Positions 11,086-19,699 of a DNA stretch of 64,000 bases are shown here, piece after piece. The notes under the pieces were generated by a model that did not search any database, was not told the DNA's origin, and was given only the letters and a program-made list of their open reading frames with translations. How positions within the stretch are numbered: position 1 is the first letter of the stretch; each line of letters starts with the position of its first letter. Origin of the DNA: Prorocentrum cordatum (taxonomy: Eukaryota; Sar; Dinophyceae; Prorocentrales; Prorocentraceae); assembly GCA_963575745.1 (NCBI GenBank), contig CAUYUJ010021133.1, positions 1-64,000 of the forward strand. The letters run 5' to 3'. A program made the translations under genes and the position numbers.

Positions 11086-11296
11086 TCTTCACACTAGGCG
11101 GACAACAATGAGCAGGGGGGATGATCAACAGTTGGAGAAGCCGCGTCCTTTATTCGATTGCAGAATGGTTCGAACCCCGCACGCCCCTCTCCCAGGAAAG
11201 GGGCGTGGGGTGCGACCCCCCACTCCCCCAGCGGTGCCAAAGGGGAAGTTGCGTTGTCGTATGCCCCCTGTCCCCCCGTTCCCCGCGCAGGCGACA

Positions 11297-11320
11297 GGAC
11301 GGACGACGACGACGACGACC

Positions 11321-11364
<44 letters not shown>

Positions 11365-11377
11365 CACGACCACGACC

Positions 11378-11430
<53 letters not shown>
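11297..11430. repeat. (GAC)n triplet tract
   Basis: About 45 GAC/GACCAC triplets. Poly-Asp, poly-Arg, poly-Thr and poly-Val frames all cross it; none is evidence of a protein. Confidence 0.95.
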
Positions 11431-11638
11431 TGGCGTGTCGTCATTGCCTGCTGGCGCGACTGAGGGAGGGAGTGGGAAATGGGACAGGTTGCTTATCCTT
11501 CCCTCCCTCTGAGCGGCGGGGCAAGGGTGGGCAAGGGAATTGGAGGAGGGGTGGATATTGATTGTCAAGCGCCATGGAAATACATTCCGTCAAGGATTCG
11601 TGTCAGTAAAAACGACGCAGAGACGGGATGTTGACGAG

Positions 11639-11830
11639 CATGAGGAGGAGAACGAGGGCGAGGAAGAGGAGGAGGAGGAGAAGGAGGAGGAGGAGGTGGA
11701 GGAGGAGGGGGATGAGGAGGGGGAGCAGCAGGAGGAGGAGGACGACGACGGCGAACACGAACACGACCACGACGGCGACGGCGACGGCGACGGCGACAGC
11801 GCCGACGACGACGACGACAACGACGAGAGA
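11639..11830. repeat. (GAG)n passing into (GAC)n
   Basis: Purine-rich GAG triplets to about 11740, then GAC/GGC triplets. Not coding. Confidence 0.85.
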
Positions 11831-11929
11831 GTGATCGAGGATCGACGCTTCTGGACGCCAATGGCCTCCCAACGGTCCTCTGGACCCCTCGGAATGCCTT
11901 CGGGGACCTCTGGAATGTTCCTTCCCCCC

Positions 11930-12375
11930 CTCTCCCTTTCGCCTTCCTCCTCCGCCTTCTCGTCCGACTGCGCCTCCTCGTCCTTTTCCTCCTCGCCCTC
12001 CTCCTCCTCCTCCTCCTCCTCCTCCTCCTTCTCCTCCCCCTCCCCCTCCTCCTCCTCCTCCTCCTCCTCTCACTCCATCTCCTCCTCCTCCCTCCCCTAC
12101 CCTCCTCCTCCTCCTCCTCCTTCTCCTCCTCCTCCTCCTCCTCCTCCTCCTCCCTTCCTCCTCCTCCTCCTCCTCCTCCTCCTCCTCCTCCTCCCCTTCT
12201 TTCTGCACCTCCTTCTCGTCCTCCCCCTCTCCTCCTCCTGCTCCTGCTCCACCTCCTCCTCGTCCTCCTGTCCTTGTTTCCTTTTCCTCCTCCTCATCCA
12301 CGTCCTTCTCCTCCTCCTTCCCCTCCTCCTCCTCCTCCTCCTCCTCCTCCTCCGTCTCCTCCTCCTCCTCCCCTG
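11930..12375. repeat. Long (CTC)n / (CCT)n tract
   Basis: About 440 bp of pyrimidine triplets with few interruptions, one of the longest in the window. Confidence 0.95.
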
Positions 12376-12384
12376 CGACCGCGG

Positions 12385-12545
12385 TGGGTGAGACAGCGAA
12401 GACGACGACGGACACGGCGGCACCCCGGGGCTCGCGCAGGAGCCCGCTGAGGTGAGGGGCCACGGCGACCTCCGCGGGCTCTCCGCGCGCCGCGCCCCCG
12501 TGCGGCCGCCGCCGCGACGGCCGGCGCCCTGCCTCTGGCGACGCT
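12385..12545 (-). CDS. Possible exon fragment, unknown protein
   Basis: On the minus strand the frame reads GEPAEVAVAPHLSGLLREPR, then GAAVSVVVFAVSPTAVAG, and runs into (GAG)n on that strand. A hydrophobic VSVVVFAV segment within an otherwise repeat-rich context looks protein-like. No start, stop or family can be assigned. Confidence 0.18.
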
Positions 12546-12579
12546 CGCGCCGGAGGATACGATCGAGGTCGGCTCGACC

Positions 12580-12660
12580 TCCTCGGTCCTCGATCCCCCT
12601 CGATCCTCGATCCTCCTCGGTCCTCGATCCTCCTCGACCCTCGGTCCTCCTCGACTCCCT
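12580..12660 (+). repeat. CTCGATCCTC minisatellite
   Basis: CCTCGATCCTC and CCTCGGTCCTC alternate about every 10-15 bp. Its reverse-strand equivalent, GAGGATTTGGAGCTC, forms a similar run at 23850-23990. Confidence 0.7.
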
Positions 12661-12665
12661 CGCGT

Positions 12666-12723
12666 CGTGAGCAGATCCCGGCGGGAGATTCTTCGCCACT
12701 TGCGGCCCCCGGGGGCCCTCGCC
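12666..12723 (+). repeat. Left flanking duplication of family Z element
   Basis: It ends GGGGGCCCTCGCC immediately before the element and matches 12931-12988. The last 49 positions agree at 42; the first 9 are too diverged to align. I read this as an old, long target-site duplication. Confidence 0.6.
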
Positions 12724-12930
12724 GGACGCCCGAAATGGGTGCGGAAAGAATGGGTACGATGCCCAACAGCAGTTCCTGTTCATGTTGAGCAGGATTCGCT
12801 GTCCCCGCCGCCGCGGCCTGTGTCCACTCGAGACAGAAGGCCGCCTGCCCAACAGCGGCCGCTGTTGGTTTGGGACAACACTTGTTGTTGGGCAGTGTAC
12901 CCATTTTTTCCGTACCCACTTCGGGCGTCC
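12724..12930 (+). mobile_element. Foldback element family Z
   Basis: The left end GGACGCCCGAAATGGGTGCG and the complement of the right end GGACGCCCGAAGTGGGTACG pair over about 47 bp with roughly six mismatches, so the 207-bp element is mostly two arms around a short centre. There is no coding capacity. It is bounded by the long direct duplication at 12666-12723 and 12931-12988. I see no other copy in the window. Confidence 0.75.
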
Positions 12931-12988
12931 AGAAATGCAATCACGACGGGAGAGTCTTCGCCATTTTTGGCCTCCGGGGGCCCTCGCC
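12931..12988 (+). repeat. Right flanking duplication of family Z element
   Basis: Matches 12666-12723 (see there). It ends GGGGGCCCTCGCC and is followed by unrelated sequence of dispersed repeat S. Confidence 0.6.
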
Positions 12989-12994
12989 GGGCCT

Positions 12995-13086
12995 CGGGGC
13001 CGTCAGAAGACGACTCGGGATGAAGAGCTGGTCCCAGGGAAGGGGTCGAGACCTCTGGGGGGCAATAGCGACGTTGGGGGTCTGGG
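12995..13086 (+). repeat. Dispersed repeat S, copy 3
   Basis: CTCGGGGCCGTCAGAAGACG to GACGTTGGGGGTCTGG aligns with 5966-6078 and 10608-10685. Confidence 0.6.
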
Positions 13087-13112
13087 TTCGGGGACCACGG
13101 GACGGGGGTCAG

Positions 13113-13307
13113 TGCAAGCGGGGGTGAGCCAGAGCGCCCGATCTCGCAGGATGCTGCAGGGCCAGGGTCGCATGGACCCGGATTTGGGAGCAGGATTCTG
13201 CAGGACCTTGCAGGATCTTTCGTGTTGACCCGGGCTTGGGTGCAGGATCTTGCAGGATCCTGCAAGGCCCGGCTGACCCGGGTCTGGATTGACCCGGGTC
13301 AGCAGAT
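13113..13307 (+). repeat. Dispersed repeat D, copy 1
   Basis: GCAAGCGGGG...CTTGGGTGCAGGATCTTGCAGGATCC...TCAGCAGATCC matches 55929-56087. It contains several GCAGGATCCTGCA words and ends in a perfect hairpin, 11-bp arms TGACCCGGGTC around TGGATT (13274-13301). The other copy's hairpin has decayed. Confidence 0.7.
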
Positions 13308-14134
13308 CCCCGATCGGGGCGGGTACCCCAGTGCTCTTCGTGCTCGTCGTATGGTCTTGTGCGTCCTGGGGAAGGCTTCCCTCGGTGATCTGGTGGTTTC
13401 GGATGTCTTGGCCGGCGGAGGCCCTCACGCTCTTGCAGGACGTGCTTCTGTCCTCGGGCGTCCGGCTGCATAGGCGTGGGGCGCACAGCTCGGCACTGGG
13501 GCCTCGCAGGGGGGAAAAGGTCGTTTCCCCCTCTTTGGAGAGAGCCCCAAGACGGTCCGAGAGGCGCCCAAGACGGCTCAGGATGGCTCCGAGAGCTCCA
13601 ACTCACATTTCGAGCCCTCCACCAAGGGGGAGACCGTCAGCGGGCCCTCAAGTATGATAATGATAATGAAACTGAAAGCCAGTCCAGGCTGGCTGCGCCT
13701 ACACGGCGGGACCCTGCTCCGCGGGGCCCAGGAAACGACAAGCGGGCCGGCGCGCCACCCACGGCACCACGGTTCTACCTTCCGGCCCGCCTGGGCCGGA
13801 GGGCAGAGCCCAACTTACCGAGCCGAGTCCGACTTGGGGCCCTCGTGGGAACACATCTTCGCCCGTACGGAGGCCGACAAGAGTGCCAGAGAGCAAGTCA
13901 AGGGGGAGCGAGCTTTCAACCACACTTGCGGGTAGGGGGGTGCGGCTCTAGAGAGAATAGCAAACCTCCTGGACAGCAGACGAGCTCGCTAACACGCCCA
14001 CTCCGTGCAGGCATAGTGGCGGATATAAACATCGAAGCATGGACGAGCTCGATTTCAACGCAACTCGCTGTTATGCCATGTTGTCTGAAGTCGGTCCCGA
14101 CTTCAATCAGAAGGCTCGCCGCAGTTCGCTCGGC

Positions 14135-14187
14135 CGCTCTCACAGCGTGCTGGAGCGCTCTGAAGCGGCCGCGGCGCCCGATACATC
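14135..14187 (+). repeat. Dispersed palindromic repeat R, copy 1
   Basis: GAGCGCTCTGAAGCGGCCGC followed by GGCGCCCGATACATCC. The same block, with AGAGCGTTCCGGAACGCTCT palindromes in front, lies at 30066-30145 and 57771-57846. Confidence 0.6.
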
Positions 14188-14216
14188 CTCGTCATGTTTT
14201 TTCTTCAGGGTTCCAA

Positions 14217-14412
14217 GGGCCCGCCAGATGGCAGGACCCGCCATCTCTCATCAGGACCGGCCAGCTCTCACCAGGTCCCACCAGCGCCCATCATGACCCG
14301 CACGTTCGTTCTCAGGGCCCGCCAGAGCTCTGGATCCGCCATCTCTCATGAGGTCCGGCCAGCTCTCACCGGGACCCGCCAGCGCTCATCATGACCTGCC
14401 AGGTCGTTCTCC
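14217..14412 (+). repeat. 98-bp tandem duplication
   Basis: GGGCCCGCCAG starts at 14217 and again at 14315. Each unit contains CGCCATCTCTCAT and AGCTCTCACC, and a third partial unit follows. It is rich in GACCCGCCAG words. Confidence 0.75.
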
Positions 14413-14488
14413 TCACCGGGACCCGCCAGTTCAGAGATTCTAGATGCATGGCCATCAGGATGTATCCCCGTCCAGACGTCGTCGTACA

Positions 14489-14660
14489 GTCAACCCGCAC
14501 AGCAAGAACGAGCAATTCTCCCAAGGGTACCCCTGCATCCTTGCCTCCTCTGTCCATCCTTGGCCGCTTTCTCGTTGGCCGCGCCCCGCTCCAGAAGCGC
14601 TCCGACATGGGCTTCCGAGGCCTTTGCAAACTTCATCGCGAATCCTTACGATACGGCTTG
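14489..14660 (+). repeat. Dispersed repeat, copy 1 (other at 50512-50670)
   Basis: ACAGTCAACC, CCAAGGGTACCCCTGCATCC and GGCTTCCGAGGCCTTTGCA all recur in the same order at 50512-50670 with substitutions. No coding signature. Confidence 0.55.
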
Positions 14661-14745
14661 ATTGTAGCCTGGTGGAGTGGAGAGGAAACATGTTGCCAAA
14701 TCACCTCCAGATGTTTACAACATGTGCAAACATAAGGTTAATATG

Positions 14746-15023
14746 TATACGTCTTCCTACCAGGTTTGGGGGGACACGGCCTAGGAGAGATTAAGTCTCA
14801 TGGGGATGGTGGGACCTGTCATTGCAGCCGCGCCTCTCGAGAGTTTCCCGGGGCGCCTAACCGTTCAGCGCATTTGACGTGCAAGCGGGATGACCCCCCC
14901 CTACTTGGCCGTAGTAGCAGACGCGAGAGGGGAGGCAGGAAGCTTGCGACGCGACAGAGAGAGGGCCAGGCAACCGTAGCCTCCGGCTCAAGCGAGCCCA
15001 ACAGCAGAGGCACAAAGAAACCA
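14746..15023 (+). repeat. Split direct repeat A1
   Basis: From TATACGTCTTCCTACCAGG to CAAAGAAACC. It is nearly identical to A2 (15471-15749), differing by a few substitutions and one extra C in a C-run. It forms the left terminus of the retroelement. Confidence 0.9.
14974..14992 (+). other. Spliced-leader-like motif in A1
   Basis: CCGTAGCC, then TCC, then GGCTCAAG. The dinoflagellate spliced leader ends with exactly these two 8-mers separated by ATTTT. I read it as a relic of a trans-spliced transcript captured by reverse transcription. It is a sequence match only. Confidence 0.55.
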
Positions 15024-15035
15024 TTGCGGCTCAAG
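15021..15035 (+). other. Second, partial spliced-leader-like motif
   Basis: CCATTGCGGCTCAAG differs at two positions from the last 15 nt of the dinoflagellate spliced leader. It straddles the end of A1 and is not in A2. It shares CGGCTCAAGCGAG with the motif 43 bp upstream, so a simple internal duplication would also explain it. Confidence 0.35.
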
Positions 15036-15237
15036 CGAGTTTCGCAGCGACAGCAAGCCAAACGAAGACCACTAAGTGGCTTCGGGAAGGCCGCAAATGA
15101 GGCCACACTCTGGGGGACCACCTAGTGGCTCCACACTCCGAGTATCCAGGATCTCGCATTGGCCTCCCAGGAAGTGGGTGGTATTCCGTTGGGCGTTGTC
15201 CCTGGAGGCCGGCCTCCCCGAAAGTAGGTATGACTTA
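15024..15237 (+). other. Unique spacer between A1 and B1
   Basis: About 214 bp with no coding potential and no copy elsewhere in the window. It is either the short arm of the split-repeat structure or what remains of a deleted element's interior. Confidence 0.6.
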
Positions 15238-15472
15238 GGGCTCGGGGGGAGGCCTGCCTTCCTTCCCCCGCTTGGGAGAGGACCTGCTGAAGCCCACGGA
15301 AGAATCATCACCCACCTATCCTCATCAATCTTGGGCGCAATACAATGAACAGCTGATAAGGAGAGTGGGGTGGGGAATGCAGAAACCGAAACTCGAAACT
15401 GATTTCCCAATTGGGGGCACGACGTGCCCACACCTTCAAGGTTTGGATCACCACCGCCGCAGAGGAGACTTA
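15238..15472 (+). repeat. Split direct repeat B1
   Basis: From GGGCTCGGGGGGAGGCCTGC to GAGGAGACTTA. The 235 bp align without gaps to B2 (23015-23249). It abuts A2, sharing the TA at 15471-15472, which is what joining the element's two ends in a circle would give. Confidence 0.9.
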
Positions 15473-15749
15473 TACGTCTTCCTACCAGGTTTGGGGGGAC
15501 ACGGCCTAGGAGAGATTAAGTCTCATGGGGATGGTGGGACCTGTCATTGCAGCCGCGCCTCTCGAGAGTTTCCTGGGGCGCCTGACCGTTCAGCGCATTT
15601 GACGTGCAAGCGGGATGACCCCCCCCCTACTTGGCCGTAGTAGCAGACGCGAGAGGGGAGGCAGGAAGCTTGCGACGCGACAGAGAGAGGGCCAGGCAAC
15701 CGTAGCCTCCGGCTCAAGCGAGCCCAGCAGCAGAGGCACAAAGAAACCC
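15471..15749 (+). repeat. Split direct repeat A2
   Basis: Second copy of A (see 14746-15023). It lies just upstream of the genes, so it may supply their promoter. It contains the spliced-leader-like motif at 15700-15718. Confidence 0.9.
15700..15718 (+). other. Spliced-leader-like motif in A2
   Basis: Same CCGTAGCC-TCC-GGCTCAAG arrangement as at 14974, lying 309 bp upstream of the tyrosine recombinase start codon. Confidence 0.55.
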
Positions 15750-16026
15750 ACCCCCACCCCCAACAGACCCACCACCGGGCACCGCTAAGCGGGCCCGAGG
15801 GACGGGAACGGGAAAAATAATCATCTGCCCCTCCACCTTCGTCTGACGGCCAGCGAACAGCAGCCGCGACGGGGAACGAGGGGGGAGCAAGCAAAAACCC
15901 GCACCACCGCGCACCGCCAAGCGGGCGTGGGGGACGCGGTTCGGCGCAGCTGCTGCTAAACCCGCGCCTCCGCCCCGTTGCCTTGCGGCCACGGCGGGAG
16001 GTAGTAGGAACACAAAGGCAGCTTCG
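15750..16026 (+). other. Leader region before the tyrosine recombinase
   Basis: Non-coding leader of 277 bp. It contains two imperfect copies of an ~40-bp block (GGCACCGCTAAGCGGGC near 15778 and GCGCACCGCCAAGCGGGC near 15907), each followed by a GGGGACG-type end. Confidence 0.5.
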
Positions 16027-18012
16027 ATGGAGAATCCCCACCCCGTTTTGGAGCAGAGCGGGGACGAGGGCCTGCGCGCCCCGCTGGCGCTTCTGACGCC
16101 GCGCCTCGAAAACGCAGTGGAGACATATTGCGCTGCATCGGGCGATTCCGCTGGCGCCGTGCGACAATGGCTGGAAGCGAATTATGTAACCTCACTGCTG
16201 GTGCTGGAAATCCTGGCAGACGAGCTTGGGGAACCAGACCCCGAAACAGACCCACTGCGACCACCGGCGGGCTTCTTCGACCATGCCCTGGATTTGGCAG
16301 AACAGGCGTACCTTGCCATCAAGCACGTGGCAAAAGTCCGAAGGAAGCATGCCACGGCCGACCTCAAAGAGGCGGCACCGCTGCGCACGGTTGAAAACCT
16401 GCGCACGCTGCCCGCGACGGGAGCACAACGACCCTTCAAAAGCTCGCGCCCGCGCGCAGAGCAGCAGCGCGACCAGGAGAGCCTGGACGTGCGCGAGCAC
16501 GAGACGGCGTTGAAGGCATGCCTGCATCTCGTTGACTCAGTGCGCCAACACAGCCAGCGTTGCGCCCGCATGGATGATTGCAGATTGCCGATTGGGGACC
16601 AGCGCAGGCTACTGGCCGAGCTGCTAGGGCGCAAAGCGCGAGTGGCGAGCACGGTCAGACAGCACTCCCGGCATGTCCATCGATTCATGACGTGGCTGGA
16701 ATCGCGCGGCCGCCAGGTTGCAACTGTGACTGAAATCGACGTCAAGGTGTATTTGGACGAGCAGAAGGATCGGGGACATTCTGTGCCCGGTGCTGTGTTT
16801 TCGGCGCTGCGCTGGCTTGACAACGCAATCCAGATGGGGTGGCCGCTGCAGGACGAACTGGTATTGACAGCCGTGACAGAAGCGCACGGAGCGGCAGCCG
16901 CCACGAGAGTGCAGGCGGAACCGTTCACGCAGCTGGTAGTGGACAAACTCCATGACCTCTTCTGGCGGGCACAAGGTGCAGAACGATGGATCACAGGTTT
17001 CTACATCTGCCTCGCCAGCGCTGTGCTCCGCTGGGGAGACCTCCACAGATCGTGGAACCTCGGGCTCACGCGGGATGCCTTGTACGGCACGTCGTACCGC
17101 ACGAACCGGAAAACAGCGCCGACCCCGTGGGCGGCGTTGCGGCACGACGCTGGCGGCCGCGACTGGGGTGGGGCATGGCACGAGCTGACCGGCGCCCTGA
17201 CTCCAGAAAGCGACCCAGGCCAACCACGGAAATGGCTCTGGCCGGCGGTGGAGCACCCCGGGGAGGGTAGACTGGAAATAGCTGCCCCTCTGAGGAAAGG
17301 CTCCTACCACAACTGCTTGCGCACCCTGCAGGTGATCCTCCGCAAGGCAGGAGTGCAAGACACACCGCGGGGGTACACCCTCCATTCGCCGCGTTTCTAC
17401 ATGCCGGCGGTGGTCCGGCAGATTCGTGGCACCAGGGAGCAGGTTGCAGCGGTCGGTCACTGGGCGGACGGAAGCCAGGTCCCTTTGCAATACGACCAGG
17501 CCAGGTGCTGCTCCGAACTGCTGGTGAAGGCACAGGTCTTGCAGGCGCTCTGGAACGGATTCCGACCGGCCGGAAGCTTCGAAGTGCCTCAATTCGGCGG
17601 GCCGCGTGACGTGCACCCACCGCCCGGGCAGCTGACTGAGGGCACCTTCGGGGACCGCAAAGCGGCCCCTGGGCTAGACGCGGAGGCCGCCAAGGCAAGC
17701 GCCGGGCACCAGGGCGACGACCAGGACAGAGACCCAGAATGGATATTGAACGTGCGGTCGGCCATGCTGCACAGGAAGCACCCGTCCCTGACGAACCGCA
17801 GCCTATGCCCGTACGTGCGCAATTACGAAAGCCACAAGAATTACCGGCTGGTCGCCTCCGGAAGCGAGTTGGACGCAGCATTTTGCGCCAGCTGTTTTGG
17901 GAAGGCGAAGGCCGTGGACATGCCTCAATGGAGCTCGCCAGAGGACTGCAGCGGATCTGAGGGTGGGGCCGCGCCCTGTGACAGTGACAGCAGTAGCCCT
18001 GCTGAGTCCTAG
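16027..18012 (+). CDS. Tyrosine recombinase (retroelement integrase)
   Basis: A 661-residue protein. It likely joins the circular cDNA to the genome by a conserved tyrosine recombinase reaction. Residues 205-290 look like the helical N-terminal DNA-binding domain (ASTVRQHSRHVHRFMTWLES). The catalytic domain follows, with the expected order R335 (VLRWGDLH), a lysine such as K362, H453 and R456 (LHSPR), H478 (VGHW) and nucleophile Y489 (LQYDQ). All catalytic positions appear intact. The first 200 residues and a C-terminal Cys-containing region (residues 580-630, CPYVRNY...CASCFG) are extensions that I do not recognise. The ATG at 16027 is the first in the frame. The gene is the first of the element, whereas DIRS-order elements usually carry it last. 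It lies 487 bp before gag, in a different frame. Confidence 0.85.
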   Translation: MENPHPVLEQSGDEGLRAPLALLTPRLENAVETYCAASGDSAGAVRQWLEANYVTSLLVLEILADELGEPDPETDPLRPPAGFFDHALDLAEQAYLAIKHVAKVRRKHATADLKEAAPLRTVENLRTLPATGAQRPFKSSRPRAEQQRDQESLDVREHETALKACLHLVDSVRQHSQRCARMDDCRLPIGDQRRLLAELLGRKARVASTVRQHSRHVHRFMTWLESRGRQVATVTEIDVKVYLDEQKDRGHSVPGAVFSALRWLDNAIQMGWPLQDELVLTAVTEAHGAAAATRVQAEPFTQLVVDKLHDLFWRAQGAERWITGFYICLASAVLRWGDLHRSWNLGLTRDALYGTSYRTNRKTAPTPWAALRHDAGGRDWGGAWHELTGALTPESDPGQPRKWLWPAVEHPGEGRLEIAAPLRKGSYHNCLRTLQVILRKAGVQDTPRGYTLHSPRFYMPAVVRQIRGTREQVAAVGHWADGSQVPLQYDQARCCSELLVKAQVLQALWNGFRPAGSFEVPQFGGPRDVHPPPGQLTEGTFGDRKAAPGLDAEAAKASAGHQGDDQDRDPEWILNVRSAMLHRKHPSLTNRSLCPYVRNYESHKNYRLVASGSELDAAFCASCFGKAKAVDMPQWSSPEDCSGSEGGAAPCDSDSSSPAES

Positions 18013-18140
18013 CGCAAAGAGGCGCGAGAGACCCCTCCCTCCCCGTCACCCCTGGACCTCCTTTCTCCCCTCTGCTCGAAGGGCAATCAGGAGCATGCTT
18101 CAGATGTAGCATCATGGGGTAGGGGGAGACGAAGGAAGTA

Positions 18141-18190
18141 CCCTCTGCCACTGAGCGAATTGATCATGAGACCCTAATTCCTTTGACGTC
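18141..18190 (+). repeat. Inter-ORF direct repeat, copy 1
   Basis: CCCTCTGCCACTGAGCGAAT...TTTGACGTC is repeated at 18280-18329 with about eight differences. The pair sits in the spacer between the recombinase and gag and may be regulatory or a relic of duplication. Confidence 0.7.
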
Positions 18191-18279
18191 TGCAAAGGAA
18201 GATATGGTAGTCAAATGTAGTATGTACTTGTAGATTTTATTGCCGAGGCCATCGCTGATCTATCGATGATGCATGCATA

Positions 18280-18329
18280 CCCCCTGCCACTGAGCGTATT
18301 GACCATGAAACCCGAATTTCTTTGACGTG
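18280..18329 (+). repeat. Inter-ORF direct repeat, copy 2
   Basis: CCCCCTGCCACTGAGCGTAT...TTTGACGTG; see 18141-18190. It ends 170 bp before the gag start codon. Confidence 0.7.
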
Positions 18330-18499
18330 TTACCTCGATTCTCAGAGGAACGACTAAGACATCAGGACGGAGGGGTCGCAGGGCAAACCGCCGAGAGAGG
18401 CAGCATATAACTGCGCCCGCAGCGCGGCCCCTGAGCTCGAACCAACCGCCGGCGCTGCTTGGTCCGCCCGCCCGGCGCGGGGTGGGCAGGCAAGGCAGC

Positions 18500-19699
18500 A
18501 TGGCCAGCTACGACGATGCTCTCGGCCGCCAGCTGGACGTCAACCTCCGGAACCTACTGGAGGAATGTCGTGTCCAGCCGGAGATCGCACAGTGGCTTGT
18601 GGAGAAAAGGATCACCCAGGTCGGAGCCTTCTCAGACTTGGCGGACAGCAAAGAGCAGATCGTCAAGGTGCTCCACATGGCTGGTGCGACCATTGACGTG
18701 AACGACCCTGTGAAGTGCCAGCCGGTCAAGACCGCCTTCAGGCGCGCCCTGGCCATCACGAAGGCCGAGGACGACGCGAGGGCCCGCGGCGAAGACATCG
18801 ACCGCGAGGCGACCCTGGGGTCCGAGGACAGGAAGCGCCTCGACAAGAACACGGCGCAGCATTACAACTTCCAGTGGCTTCAGACGATGCTGGTAGACGA
18901 TGCGACCATGGGGCGCCTCATAAAAATGTTCACCAAGAAGACTCGCTACGTCCCCCGGTTCGGAGAGATCCGAAACCTGATGGAGAAAGGACCAGTCCAC
19001 GAAGGCAAGATCCTGCTTGAGATGTCCACAAACACCGGGCACATCCGGGGCCTGTCAGGGGCCCCGGAAGATGCAGCCATTGGAGGGCTTATTCAGTTCG
19101 GCCGCCGGCACATGATGCTCATGGTGGGCTACGCGCACGCTGCGGGCCCTGACTGGGAGAAAGCAAGCCTCACGACGCTCCTAGACTACCACGAGTGGGT
19201 CATGAAGAAGGCCTACGAGGGCGACCGCACCCGCGAGAAGATCAAGCGCCTGATGGACGCGGACTACGAGATGAGGACCAAGTGGGCGCTTGGTTACAGC
19301 ACCGAGGAGCATCCGACGCTCACGGCAGCTATCCAGCACCACCGCTCCGAGAGCGCCTACCTTTTCCAGGATATCAACAAGAAGACCAACACCTACGGAC
19401 AGTACGAGCAGAACGAGGACAACAACCGGAGACGCGCCAGCTCGGCCAAGGGTTACCAGAACAACCGGCAGCACCAGAACCGCGGCCGGAGCCGCAGCCG
19501 GCGGCCAGAGACGAGCGACAAGCCGTTCATGTTCCAGAAGAAGACGCCCAGCGGGGCCGATATCTGCGTGTTCTACAACAAGGCTGCGGGGTGCAAGGAC
19601 CCCAAGTGCAAGCGGGAACACACCTGCAACTACCCGGGTTGCCACAAGCGGCACACCCGCTGCGACAACCACCCCACCCACCCGCCGAAGCGGAACTGA
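18500..19699 (+). CDS. Gag-like protein with CCCH-type zinc finger
   Basis: A 399-residue protein from the first ATG (MASYDDALGRQ). The N-terminal two-thirds is helical and probably forms the particle: VDDATMGRLIKMFTKKTRYV lies mid-protein. Next comes a basic, Arg/Ser-rich linker (RGRSRSRRPE). The C-terminus has C-X8-C-X4-C-X3-H (CVFYNKAAGCKDPKCKREH), followed by a second Cys/His cluster (CNYPGCHKRH). This finger type replaces the CCHC knuckle in dinoflagellate DIRS-like Gags as I recall them, and its likely role is RNA binding. The stop is a single TGA at 19697; the same frame stays open for 164 codons more, so gag and pol were probably one reading frame. Confidence 0.75.
   Translation: MASYDDALGRQLDVNLRNLLEECRVQPEIAQWLVEKRITQVGAFSDLADSKEQIVKVLHMAGATIDVNDPVKCQPVKTAFRRALAITKAEDDARARGEDIDREATLGSEDRKRLDKNTAQHYNFQWLQTMLVDDATMGRLIKMFTKKTRYVPRFGEIRNLMEKGPVHEGKILLEMSTNTGHIRGLSGAPEDAAIGGLIQFGRRHMMLMVGYAHAAGPDWEKASLTTLLDYHEWVMKKAYEGDRTREKIKRLMDADYEMRTKWALGYSTEEHPTLTAAIQHHRSESAYLFQDINKKTNTYGQYEQNEDNNRRRASSAKGYQNNRQHQNRGRSRSRRPETSDKPFMFQKKTPSGADICVFYNKAAGCKDPKCKREHTCNYPGCHKRHTRCDNHPTHPPKRN

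Noticed and set aside
11603-12940. A 445-codon minus-strand frame with poly-Glu, poly-Gly and poly-Val
   Set aside because: It runs through (CTC)n and (GTC)n tracts; opposite-strand and shifted frames are equally open.
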